In this document: positions 8,002-15,964 of the stretch, in pieces
How positions within the stretch are numbered: the stretch's first letter is position 1
How the letters are laid out: each line of letters starts with the position of its first letter
Source: CBDCWQ01 sp965223435
GTDB lineage: Bacteria > Myxococcota > Kuafuiibacteriia > Kuafuiibacteriales > Kuafuiibacteriaceae
NCBI GenBank assembly: GCA_965223435.1
Contig: CBDCWQ010000023.1
Coordinates: 1,302,001 to 1,366,000, forward strand
Reading direction: 5' to 3'
Length of the DNA: 64,000 nucleotides
Notes under the pieces: model-generated
What the model saw: the letters and a program-made list of their open reading frames with translations, nothing else
Databases searched by the model: none
What the model was told of the DNA's origin: nothing
Made by a program: the position numbers and the translations under genes

Positions 8002-8772
8002 GTGGCCAGCACACCATCAACGCGAACGCCTAGCGCGGGCGAGGTTCGCCGGAAGATTGCGCGCTTTCACGCGCAGCTTGAACGCCGGGACCACTTTGAG
8101 GTTCTTGGTGTAGACCGCTCGGCGGACGATGCGACCATCAAGTCGTGTTACCACAAGCTTGCGAAGCAGTGGCACGCCGACGCTTACGCTGGGCTTGCGC
8201 TCGGTCCGGCGAAACAAACCCTGGACGAGATCTTCCAGCGGATCACCGAGGCCTATGAAACGGTGACGGACCCCGCGAAACGCGAAGAGTATTTGGTGTA
8301 TCTCGAGCGAAGCAAAAAGGGGCTCGTCACCGACGTCAATCAAGTGCTCAATGCCGAGAATCTGGTCGACGACGCCGTCGCCTTGATGCGCCGTAAAGAT
8401 TGGGCGCCGGCGATCAGCAAGCTGGAAGAGGCGCTAAGGCTGAACCCGGAAGATCCGTTTTACTCGGTGAACCTTGGCTGGGCACGCTATAACGCGCATC
8501 AAAAAGATCCCACCGCGATCAAAGAGGCGGTTGGGCTTCTGAAGCAAGCCACGAAGAAGCAGAAAAACATGCCGATTGCGTACCAGTACCTCGGAAAGAT
8601 TTACTTCAGCACAGGCAAACCCGAGGAAGCCCGTAGGTGGTGGAAACAGTGTCTCGAGTACGACCGCAAGAACATTGAAGCGTTGCGAGGCATTCGACTC
8701 ATTGAGACGCGAAAACAAAAAAGCGGCCAAGGCGTGGGCGCTTTTTTTAAGAAAGTCTTTGGACGCAAATAA
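8002..8772 (+). CDS. J-domain protein with TPR repeats
   Basis: Protein of 256 residues from GTG 8002. Residues about 30-95 form a J-domain (FEVLGVDRSADDATIKSCYHKLAKQWHAD...), followed by TPR-like helical repeats from about 120 (DDAVALMRRKDWAPAISKLE; NPEDPFYSVNLGWARYNAHQ; AYQYLGKIYFSTGKPEEARR). The loop motif that lets J-proteins stimulate DnaK/Hsp70 ATPase is HPD; here it is H-A-D. It may therefore bind clients or partners without activating Hsp70, or bind a divergent Hsp70. It is last in a run with the sirtuin and the small ORF. A hairpin begins at its stop codon. Confidence 0.85.
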   Translation: MASTPSTRTPSAGEVRRKIARFHAQLERRDHFEVLGVDRSADDATIKSCYHKLAKQWHADAYAGLALGPAKQTLDEIFQRITEAYETVTDPAKREEYLVYLERSKKGLVTDVNQVLNAENLVDDAVALMRRKDWAPAISKLEEALRLNPEDPFYSVNLGWARYNAHQKDPTAIKEAVGLLKQATKKQKNMPIAYQYLGKIYFSTGKPEEARRWWKQCLEYDRKNIEALRGIRLIETRKQKSGQGVGAFFKKVFGRK

Positions 8773-8797
8773 GGGCGCGCCTTTGGCGCGGCGCCCT
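8772..8797. terminator. Hairpin between convergent genes, likely bidirectional terminator
   Basis: AGGGCGC at 8772-8778 pairs with GCGCCCT at 8791-8797, and GCC pairs with GGC across a TTT loop, leaving a 3-base bulge on one side. It lies exactly between the stops of the J-domain gene and the Bax1 gene, so it would end both transcripts. No T-run follows on either side, so Rho-independent termination is not certain. Confidence 0.5.
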
Positions 8798-9987
8798 CAG
8801 ACCTCGACGCGGTCCAGCATTTTTTGGATGGCGCGTCTTGACGGAAATTTGTTGAAGGCAAAGATCTGCGGGTGTTCGGCGACTGAAGGTGCGGCGCCCC
8901 GAAGAACGCTGCGATCGACACCCAACAAGAGGTGAGGATCTTTTCGAACCGAGAGCTGTTTCAACCGTTTCTCCAGCGCGTTTTTGTGCCACGGGTGGAA
9001 GAGTTCGACCGCCACCCGAAGCGAGGTCTTGGCATGGACAAAAACAAGGTCCGGCACACACATTTCACTGGCGCCCACGTGTCGCGGTTCTGGGCTCAAG
9101 TGTGGGGTCCAAAGGCCGAGCGCCGTTTCGTCTAAGATGGCTGCGACTTCTTTGGGCACATGACCCAGACCACTCTTTAGGGGGGACACCAGAGGATCTT
9201 GTTCGGTCAGCGCCATGCGGCAGGGGCCCTTTCGGGGGAGCTCAACTTGAGCCAGGACCTGAAACTCCGTGAGCAGGGGCACCGCAAGAAGAAACTGGGC
9301 GAGTTGGAGTCCGTATTTTCGATGCATGCAGACGATGTTTCCGGGGCCTTCGACCTCGAGGCACCACCGGTCTTGGTTCTGTTTGAGCTCGGCGACCAAA
9401 CGGGTAAAGCGGAGCCATCGCAAAAGCTTACGAACCCTCAACACCTCGGGCTTTTTGGTTCGTACGATCAGTGACTTGGCGTACAAAAGGGGACCCTGAG
9501 CCAGGGCCATGTTGTACCTTTCGAGGAGCGCCCCCGGTGTCTCCTTTTTCCACGCCAAGAGGGGCTGGCGGTCTTTTAGATCGGCGTACAGGTCGTTTCG
9601 CACCCCCTCCAGAGGTGTTCCCAAGGCGTCTTGGAGCGCGTCCTCGTAGCTTTTTAAAGGCGCGTCGCCCGGGAGTTTGCGCAAGATGGCGGCGGCCTGT
9701 TGAAAGATGTCGCGCCGCGCCTGGTCTTTGTTTTGGTCGTCTTCAAGAAAAGAAGCCCGGTCGAGAAGCAGCTTGGCCAGTCCTTTGGCGACCTTGGGGC
9801 GCCTAAATCCACGGCTGGTGGCTTCGAGGCTCTCCTCGATGTGTCCCCTGGTTTGGCCGACGCCATCTTGCAGGACGCCAACCAAGTTGGTCGCAAGCTC
9901 TTGGAGTTTTCTGTCTTCGACCTTGATGAAACTGGGGCGGAGCATCCCCTTCGTCCTTCGAAACAGCAGCAGGTCCTTGGTGAGCAA
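8797..9987 (-). CDS. DUF790 / Bax1-like nuclease
   Basis: Protein of 396 residues matching the DUF790 family, whose archaeal member Bax1 is a structure-specific endonuclease that binds the XPB helicase. N-terminal MLTKDLLLFRRTKGMLRPSFI and the PD-(D/E)xK-type nuclease core near the C-terminus (VPDLVFVHAKTSLRVAVELF, then HPWHKNALEKRLKQL) are visible. The gene starts 15 bases after the stop of the XPB-like helicase gene, the arrangement expected for the XPB-Bax1 pair of archaea and some bacteria. Together they would unwind and incise damaged DNA in the cytoplasm. The stop overlaps the bidirectional hairpin. Confidence 0.85.
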   Translation of the reverse strand: MLTKDLLLFRRTKGMLRPSFIKVEDRKLQELATNLVGVLQDGVGQTRGHIEESLEATSRGFRRPKVAKGLAKLLLDRASFLEDDQNKDQARRDIFQQAAAILRKLPGDAPLKSYEDALQDALGTPLEGVRNDLYADLKDRQPLLAWKKETPGALLERYNMALAQGPLLYAKSLIVRTKKPEVLRVRKLLRWLRFTRLVAELKQNQDRWCLEVEGPGNIVCMHRKYGLQLAQFLLAVPLLTEFQVLAQVELPRKGPCRMALTEQDPLVSPLKSGLGHVPKEVAAILDETALGLWTPHLSPEPRHVGASEMCVPDLVFVHAKTSLRVAVELFHPWHKNALEKRLKQLSVRKDPHLLLGVDRSVLRGAAPSVAEHPQIFAFNKFPSRRAIQKMLDRVEV

Positions 9988-10002
9988 AACGAATCCTCTG
10001 GC

Positions 10003-11400
10003 TCATTTCGCAAGCATGCGCGTCGTCTCGCCGCCCTGATAGGCGCGGTGCTGGTTGCGGCGTTCGCTCATTTGGCTTTCGGCAGCGACGTCGGTATAGA
10101 TCTCGTACAGGACGGCGTGTTTGCCCGGCCGCTTTCGAAGAATTCTCCCAAGGCGCTGCACGTGCTCACGAACACTTCCGGTTCCGGATACCACGATGCC
10201 GACGTTGGCGTCCGGGATATCCACGCCCTCGTTGAGCACCCGGGAAGTCACCAAGGCGGGTATGGCGCGTTTCGAGAAGTCATCGAGAAGCCTTTTGCGT
10301 TCGGGGGCTTTGGTCTGGTGGGTGATGGCGGGGAGCAAAAAGCGTTCGGCGATGCGGTACACGGCATCGTTGTTTTCGGTGAATATCAGGATTTGATCGT
10401 TTTGGTGCCGGATTAGAATTTCCCAGAGGGCGTCGAGTTTGGCTTGGGAGGTGAGGGCGATGCGACGCTGGGCACGATAACAGGCGAAGGCTTCTCGCCC
10501 CGCCGCGCTTTGGTGGGCACGGCTGATGAAGTGTGCCCAGCCCGAGGGGTTGGCGAAAGAAATCTTCTCGCTCCGTACGAATTGAATGTAGGTTTTGCGC
10601 GCCGATTCGTAGATTTTTTGTTCTTCGGCGTTGAGTTGAACCGGCACCGGGTGCACTTCATACGGTGCGAGATACGTGCCTTCGAGGGCGTCGATGGGCA
10701 CCTGGTAGACGAGGGGACCCAATAGCGTGGACGTTATGCGTTCGCGGGCGTCGGCCCGGCCGAGTGTGGCCGTCAGGCCCAAGCGAAAGGGTGCCAGGGA
10801 CCCCTCGGCCACAAATCGATAACATGCCGCCGGGAGGTGGTGGCACTCGTCCACAACGAGGAAGCCAAAACGGTCGCCGAGAAACTCGGTTTGCATGGCC
10901 GCTGAATCGAACGTCGTGACCGTGAGTTCTTCACGGCGGCGACTCCCGCCTCCAAGCATGCCGACCGGTCTTTGAAACCAGCGCTCGAGGATTTTCTGCC
11001 ACTGGACCAAAAGATCGATGGTGGGGACGACCACCAGTGTAGGGCGTCCGATGCGGGCGATGGCCAAGACGGCGAGGATGGTTTTGCCGGCCCCGGTGGG
11101 GAGCTCGACGATGCCCCGAGATCCGGTCTTGGTCCACGCCTCGAGGGCGGCGCTTTGGTGGGGGTAGGGCGATATGGACCCCGTCAACGGGAGTGCCAGG
11201 GGCTCAAAACGCTTGGCGTTGTCGACGACTGGGAGGCCTTGGTCACGCATGCCAAGCACGACCTCTCGGTATCGGTAGGCTGGTGCGCGATAGGTTCCGG
11301 TGCGCGGGTCAGCGACCATCCATTGGTTGAGGGTGGCGGATTCTCCGCTCGGTGCAATAGCGACCAGGGTGCCGTGATCGAAGTGCAAGGAGGTGGGCAT
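10003..11400 (-). CDS. XPB/Rad25-like superfamily 2 DNA helicase
   Basis: About 465 residues. SF2 motifs are complete: Walker A PTGAGKT, motif II VVDECHH, motif III TATLGR, and motifs V-VI NEGVDIPDANV and QRLGRILRKRPG. The spacing and the adjoining DUF790 gene mark it as XPB-type (3'-5' translocase) rather than a restriction-enzyme helicase. The start was set at ATG 11400 (MPTSLHFDHGTLVAI), where the recognisable protein begins. An ATG at 11433 and a TTG at 11451 are in frame and possible. The gene follows the CDF transporter on the same strand and is followed 15 bases later by Bax1, so the two repair proteins should be co-expressed. Confidence 0.88.
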   Translation of the reverse strand: MPTSLHFDHGTLVAIAPSGESATLNQWMVADPRTGTYRAPAYRYREVVLGMRDQGLPVVDNAKRFEPLALPLTGSISPYPHQSAALEAWTKTGSRGIVELPTGAGKTILAVLAIARIGRPTLVVVPTIDLLVQWQKILERWFQRPVGMLGGGSRRREELTVTTFDSAAMQTEFLGDRFGFLVVDECHHLPAACYRFVAEGSLAPFRLGLTATLGRADARERITSTLLGPLVYQVPIDALEGTYLAPYEVHPVPVQLNAEEQKIYESARKTYIQFVRSEKISFANPSGWAHFISRAHQSAAGREAFACYRAQRRIALTSQAKLDALWEILIRHQNDQILIFTENNDAVYRIAERFLLPAITHQTKAPERKRLLDDFSKRAIPALVTSRVLNEGVDIPDANVGIVVSGTGSVREHVQRLGRILRKRPGKHAVLYEIYTDVAAESQMSERRNQHRAYQGGETTRMLAK

Positions 11401-11461
11401 TTCAGCATGCCGTGGCTGCCCGACTAATCCCATGACGCACTTGGTAAGCAATCGCCGAGGC

Positions 11462-12475
11462 TCAATGGACCTCCAGCTGGATGAAATCGGCGCCGGGGAC
11501 TTGAGCGCGCACCGCGGCTTCGATCCGGTTGACCTCTTCGCCGAGTTCTTCGACTACGATGCGCGCGTGTTCGTCCAACAGTCGGTCGAGGTCTTCGGGG
11601 CTTTTGAGATCTTGATAGGCTTTGGTGAGGTCGGTCCTTGCCTGGATCCGGTCTGAGAGGATCGTCCCGTCAAAATCGACGTCGGCACTAAACACGAGCT
11701 GGTCGCCGCCCACTACGCGGGTTTTAACATGTAGGATGTCGCGCACGGCGCCGGATGATGCGCCGCGAATGATGCCGAGAATGCGGCTTCGGACGCTGTT
11801 TTCAATCGATCGGTCCAGAAGGTAGCGTTGGTTTTGACGGCCCAAGAAGATGGCGACCCCTCCGAGCAAGAGGCCAATGGCGATGGCTGCAGCCGGGTCG
11901 GCCCAGGTGACGCCGAGCTTTTGGGCACAAAAGATGCCCACCGCCGCGAGTATGATGCCCAGGCAAGCGGCGCCATCTTCGAACAGCACGGCGACGGTCG
12001 CGGTGTCGGGCGTGGTTCGGAGGAACTCCAGCCATGAGCGACTGCCTCGCGTGGCGCCCAAGGCCCGGACAGCGGTGACCAGGACGAAGGCATCGAGCAC
12101 AAACGAAATGGCGAGGACCCCGACAACCATCCATCCGACGGGCCTGGGGGGTTCGGGGTGTAGAAGCGCGTGGATTCCGTGGGTGACCGACACCCCACAT
12201 CCCACGAAGAAAATGCCTGCGGCGGAAATGAGCGCCCACACAAACCGGGCCTTGCCGTACCCGAAAGGGTGCTGCTTGCTGGGGCCTTGCTGGGATCGTT
12301 TCAGGCCGATCCAGAGGAGGGTTTGATTGCCCACGTCGGCGAGCGAATGAATGGCTTCGGCCAGCATCGCCCCCGAACCGCTAAAAAAATACGCGACAAA
12401 TTTGATCGCCACCAACACGCTATTGGCCATGATGGCCAACAAGACCGCTTTTTGGCCCCCGCTGCCCCCCGCCAT
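11462..12475 (-). CDS. Cation diffusion facilitator (CDF) family transporter
   Basis: Protein of 337 residues with about six hydrophobic helices. The first metal site lies in AEAIHSLADVGNQ (HxxxD). In the helix usually carrying the second site the sequence is VLFEDGAACLG (ExxxA, with a neighbouring Asp), a variation seen in CDF members of the SLC30A9-like branch. The cytoplasmic C-terminal domain runs from about residue 215. It should export divalent cations (Zn, Mn, Co or Fe) by proton antiport across the inner membrane; the metal is uncertain. It heads the minus-strand group that continues with the helicase and nuclease, although a functional link to DNA repair is not evident. Confidence 0.88.
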   Translation of the reverse strand: MAGGSGGQKAVLLAIMANSVLVAIKFVAYFFSGSGAMLAEAIHSLADVGNQTLLWIGLKRSQQGPSKQHPFGYGKARFVWALISAAGIFFVGCGVSVTHGIHALLHPEPPRPVGWMVVGVLAISFVLDAFVLVTAVRALGATRGSRSWLEFLRTTPDTATVAVLFEDGAACLGIILAAVGIFCAQKLGVTWADPAAAIAIGLLLGGVAIFLGRQNQRYLLDRSIENSVRSRILGIIRGASSGAVRDILHVKTRVVGGDQLVFSADVDFDGTILSDRIQARTDLTKAYQDLKSPEDLDRLLDEHARIVVEELGEEVNRIEAAVRAQVPGADFIQLEVH

Positions 12476-12655
12476 ACCTGGTCTGCTTCTTTAGGGGAGA
12501 CCGGTCCCCGGCTCAAGCGCAAATGCGGTCCGTGACGCTTTTGTGGGCGGCCCCGGAGGGCCATACCGCGGACCGGGGGTGGCCTCGGTCCGAAAATGGC
12601 GCTAGAAGCGAGGCCACCGCGGGTCTGAGGACGCCGCTGAAGATGGAGGATGACG

Positions 12656-13651
12656 ATGCACCTGCGAACCATTGCCCGATATGCGCCGCTCTTGTGGATC
12701 CTGGCCTGCGGCGAGAACGACGAAGACGGCGACAATGACTCGTGCGCGGGGGTTATGTGCATCACCCCGCCCGTGGCCCGCTGCAACGATGGGGCGGTGA
12801 TCACCTTTGCCTCCACCGGAACCTGCAACGATGGGGAATGCAGCTACGCGCAAACCCGTACAGCGTGTGACAGCCCGCCCGCGAACTTCTGCGAGGGCGA
12901 TGTGGCCGTGGCCTACGCGTCGACTGCGGGCACCTGCGCCCAAGCCATGTGTCGATACGCGTCCCAAGAAGTTGACTGCAGTCTCACCGGGCAAACCTGC
13001 AGTCAGGGGATGTGCATGGGGATGAGCAATTTGTGTGGAGGGATGGCGTGCACGTCCCCTCCCGGCAACGGGTGTGAGGGCTCCATCGCCTTGGTCTACC
13101 CCAACCCCGGGATGTGCAACAACAACAGCTGTGAGTATGAACCGACCACCACCGATTGCGCGTTGGAGGGCAAGCGGTGTGAAGACGGGGCCTGCATCGA
13201 GGGCATGGGCATGAACGCTTTGGCCGAATGCACCGAAAGTTTTGATGGAGGCTGTCCCGATATGGCCGACATCTGCGGTGGGAATGTGGGTTTTTCGGGG
13301 GGAGATGGTTGCGTTCGCATCGGCGTGGGGCGGTGTTATACGTCGGGTAGGTTTTCGTACCGTGTCACCGACAGCACGCCTCTCACCATCAGTTCGGACG
13401 AGGACATCAATCGCGTCAGCGTCTATTTTGTCCACCAAAACATGGGGGGCTCGGGAACCATGGTCTTTCGCGATGACGAAGACGCTCGCATTGACGAACT
13501 GACCACCAGCGGGGCCTGCCAGGATGATGCCTCGAAGCCGCCCGTCCGAGAAATCACGCTGCCTCGAGCGGCCCGCTCCATCGAGGTCACCGCATCCACC
13601 GGGAGCAACGTCTGGCTGGACACGCTGGTTCTCAACGGCACCATAGAGTGA
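12656..13651 (+). CDS. Cys-rich lipoprotein with repeated Cys modules
   Basis: About 331 residues from ATG 12656, six bases after GGAGG (12645-12649). The ATG at 12650 lies too close to that site. APLLWILACG is a lipobox, followed by an acidic linker (ENDEDGDNDS). Three modules of about 55 residues share the pattern C-x-PP-x-C-x-(G/D)-x-(V/I)-A...T-C...C-x-Y...C and are followed by a C-terminal beta domain of about 130 residues (SGTMVFRDDEDARIDELTTS). This architecture is typical of myxobacterial surface lipoproteins whose function is unknown. The Cys residues probably form disulfides outside the cytoplasm. Confidence 0.8.
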   Translation: MHLRTIARYAPLLWILACGENDEDGDNDSCAGVMCITPPVARCNDGAVITFASTGTCNDGECSYAQTRTACDSPPANFCEGDVAVAYASTAGTCAQAMCRYASQEVDCSLTGQTCSQGMCMGMSNLCGGMACTSPPGNGCEGSIALVYPNPGMCNNNSCEYEPTTTDCALEGKRCEDGACIEGMGMNALAECTESFDGGCPDMADICGGNVGFSGGDGCVRIGVGRCYTSGRFSYRVTDSTPLTISSDEDINRVSVYFVHQNMGGSGTMVFRDDEDARIDELTTSGACQDDASKPPVREITLPRAARSIEVTASTGSNVWLDTLVLNGTIE

Positions 13652-13676
13652 CGGGCTCGTTCTTGCGACGCATATC

Positions 13677-14117
13677 ATGGGCGGCCTCCGTGACCTTCAG
13701 CTTTCGGCACGCCGGGTGCTCCCCGTGTCCTGCCTGTCGGTCCGATTCAGCCGCTCCGGCGGCCCAGGGGGGCAAAACGTCAACAAGGTAGCCACCAAGG
13801 TTGATCTTCGGGTCGACTTGGGGGCCGCCGAAGAATGGCTTTCAGACTGGGCCATGAAGAAGATCCGCGCGAAACTCAAAAACCGCATCAACGCCGATGG
13901 AGAACTTTACGTCCACAGTGAACGATACCGAACGCGAGGCAAGAACCTCGATGACGCGGTGTCGAGGCTAGAGTCTTTGCTCCAAGCGGCGCTGAAAATA
14001 GAGAAACCGAGAAAAGCCACCAAACGGAGCAAAGGAAGTCAGGAAAGACGGCTTCAGGCGAAGCGCAGGCGCGCAGGCGTCAAGAAGAACCGAGGCTCGG
14101 TTCGAGATTGGGGCTGA
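13677..14117 (+). CDS. arfB: Alternative ribosome-rescue factor ArfB (YaeJ family peptidyl-tRNA hydrolase)
   Basis: Protein of 146 residues. The catalytic GGQ sits in FSRSGGPGGQNVNKV, and the C-terminus is a Lys/Arg-rich tail (KATKRSKGSQERRLQAKRRR) that in ArfB enters the empty mRNA channel of a stalled ribosome. It should hydrolyse peptidyl-tRNA on non-stop ribosomes. Length and tail separate it from full release factors RF1/RF2. The last bases run close to or into the start region of the next gene. Confidence 0.93.
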   Translation: MGGLRDLQLSARRVLPVSCLSVRFSRSGGPGGQNVNKVATKVDLRVDLGAAEEWLSDWAMKKIRAKLKNRINADGELYVHSERYRTRGKNLDDAVSRLESLLQAALKIEKPRKATKRSKGSQERRLQAKRRRAGVKKNRGSVRDWG

Positions 14118-14125
14118 GGGTCTTG

Positions 14126-15964
14126 GTGGCAGGACGCAAACCGGATCCGTTCGGGCCGTGGACGTCCGCCGATTGGCGCGCCCTGGTGAGGGGGCGCGCC
14201 GGCACCCAGGCGGAAGATCTACTCTTGAAAGAGAATGCCGAGGGCATTGGAATCCCTTCGCTTTGTACCCACGATGAAGAGGCGAGAGGGGTGGGCGTTC
14301 TGCCCTATGCACGGCGCTTAGAGGGGCCGCGGCTGGCATCTTTGGTGGCGGAACCCACGTTTTCGGCCGCGTGTGCGCGGGTGACGGCCGACCTCGAGCA
14401 GGGCGTAGACGCTTTTGTTCTTCGGTGGGGTGAAGGCCGCCAAGGCGTACCCTTGAAGAACGAGGCCGAGCTGGAACAGATGTTCGAGGCCGTCGACCTC
14501 GGTCGCGTATTGCTGGTGCTGGACGCAGGGGCGGAGTTTGAACGCGCAGTCCCCATCTTTCTTTCTTTTCTCAAGCGCCGAAATGCGTGCGTGGCTGGGC
14601 AGCTCGGAATCGATCCCCTCTTGGCCGAAGCCCGAGGCGAGGTGTTTTCAGCGGGCCTGGAAGCCGCGCTTGGTGCGATGGCTGAGCTAACGCGTTTGGC
14701 CGAGTCCGAGTATGCACCCGTTCGGGCGATTGAGGTGTCGACCACCGTCTATCACGATGCCGGGGCCAGTGTGCAAGATGAATTGGCTTTTATGCTCGCG
14801 ACGGGTGTTTGTTACTTAAGAAGCCTCGATGCGCGCGGCATTCTGCGCGCGGGCCTCGCGCCGAGGCTGTGTTTTCGTTTTGCACTCGAAAGCGACGGCT
14901 TCGTTGCCGCGGCGAAGTTACGGGTTGCACGCCACCTTTGGGGTGCGGTCGTGAGTGCGTGTTCTCTCGAGCCGGGCGAGGTTCCTCCGTTTATTTGTGC
15001 CGAACAATCTTGGAGGGCGCTGACTGTTCGGTCCCCAGAGCTCAACCTGGTGCGCTCGACTTTGGCTGGTTTTGGCGCCTTTGTTGGCGGTGCGGACATG
15101 GTGAGGCTATTGCCCTGGGATGGCGCGTTCGGCCGGGCGAGCCCGGCGGGAAGCGATTTGGGCCACCACGTCTCTCAGATTTTGGCCCATGAGGCTTCCT
15201 TGGGGCACGTCTTTGATCCCCTTGCCGGAAGCTGGTCTCAAGAGCACCTATGCCGGACCCTATCCGAGGGTGCATGGACACGTTTTCAACAGATCGAAAA
15301 ACGAGGCGGTATGTCCGAGGCGCTTCGGGACGGGTGGATCCATCAGAAGATTTGTGAATCGCGAGACCGACGTTTGGGTCAGGTGTTTCGCCGCGAAGCG
15401 CGCATCGTGGGCGTGAATCACTATCCCAGCTTGGACCGCGCACCCTTTGATGCCCAAGACGCGCGCCCGGTGACGGCCCAGGACCCGGCGGCGTTGTTGC
15501 CCCGAGTTCGGTGGTCCGAGTCCTTCGAGAGACTTCGAGACCTCGCGGACGCTTGGCAGCGTACTCACGGGGCTCCGCCGGAGCTTTTCTTGGTTTCGCG
15601 CGGGGCGGCCGAACATCATCAGGCTTCGCTTCATTGGGCGCAGGTTTTGTCTTGTGGCGGGATCCACCTTCGACGCGGGGCCACGGCCCAGGAGTCTGGC
15701 GAGGTGCTTCAGTCGTACCAAAAAAGCGGCCTGGCGGCCGCGGCCTTTTTGGTCGAGGAGTGGGCACAAGAAGATGACCGGCAGCGGATGCTTTTGGCGT
15801 TGAGGGCTCTTGATGCGGTCTGTGTGGTCTCCCTTGGGGGACAGGGGACGGCCAAGTTCGGGCAACACGTGGATGTGGCACTCCAAACGGGGTCTGATCT
15901 TGTACAAGCGATGATGGGTTACTATCGGTTGGCCGGAGTGGGTGATGGCGACGCGCGTTCCTGA
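14126..15964 (+). CDS. mutA: Methylmalonyl-CoA mutase small (beta) subunit
   Basis: About 612 residues from GTG 14126; a TTG at 14108 is the alternative and would overlap arfB. The fold of the non-catalytic mutase subunit is recognisable from blocks such as FALESDGFVAAAKLRVARHLWG, AEQSWRALTVRSPELNLVRS, FGAFVGGADMVRLLPWDGAFG and DPLAGSWSQEHL. The C-terminal part is a B12-domain relic without the DxHxxG motif, as is normal for the small subunit. With MutB it would convert (R)-methylmalonyl-CoA to succinyl-CoA, linking propionate and odd-chain or branched amino-acid breakdown to the TCA cycle. It is intact, and its stop overlaps the mutB start by 20 bases. Confidence 0.85.
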   Translation: MAGRKPDPFGPWTSADWRALVRGRAGTQAEDLLLKENAEGIGIPSLCTHDEEARGVGVLPYARRLEGPRLASLVAEPTFSAACARVTADLEQGVDAFVLRWGEGRQGVPLKNEAELEQMFEAVDLGRVLLVLDAGAEFERAVPIFLSFLKRRNACVAGQLGIDPLLAEARGEVFSAGLEAALGAMAELTRLAESEYAPVRAIEVSTTVYHDAGASVQDELAFMLATGVCYLRSLDARGILRAGLAPRLCFRFALESDGFVAAAKLRVARHLWGAVVSACSLEPGEVPPFICAEQSWRALTVRSPELNLVRSTLAGFGAFVGGADMVRLLPWDGAFGRASPAGSDLGHHVSQILAHEASLGHVFDPLAGSWSQEHLCRTLSEGAWTRFQQIEKRGGMSEALRDGWIHQKICESRDRRLGQVFRREARIVGVNHYPSLDRAPFDAQDARPVTAQDPAALLPRVRWSESFERLRDLADAWQRTHGAPPELFLVSRGAAEHHQASLHWAQVLSCGGIHLRRGATAQESGEVLQSYQKSGLAAAAFLVEEWAQEDDRQRMLLALRALDAVCVVSLGGQGTAKFGQHVDVALQTGSDLVQAMMGYYRLAGVGDGDARS

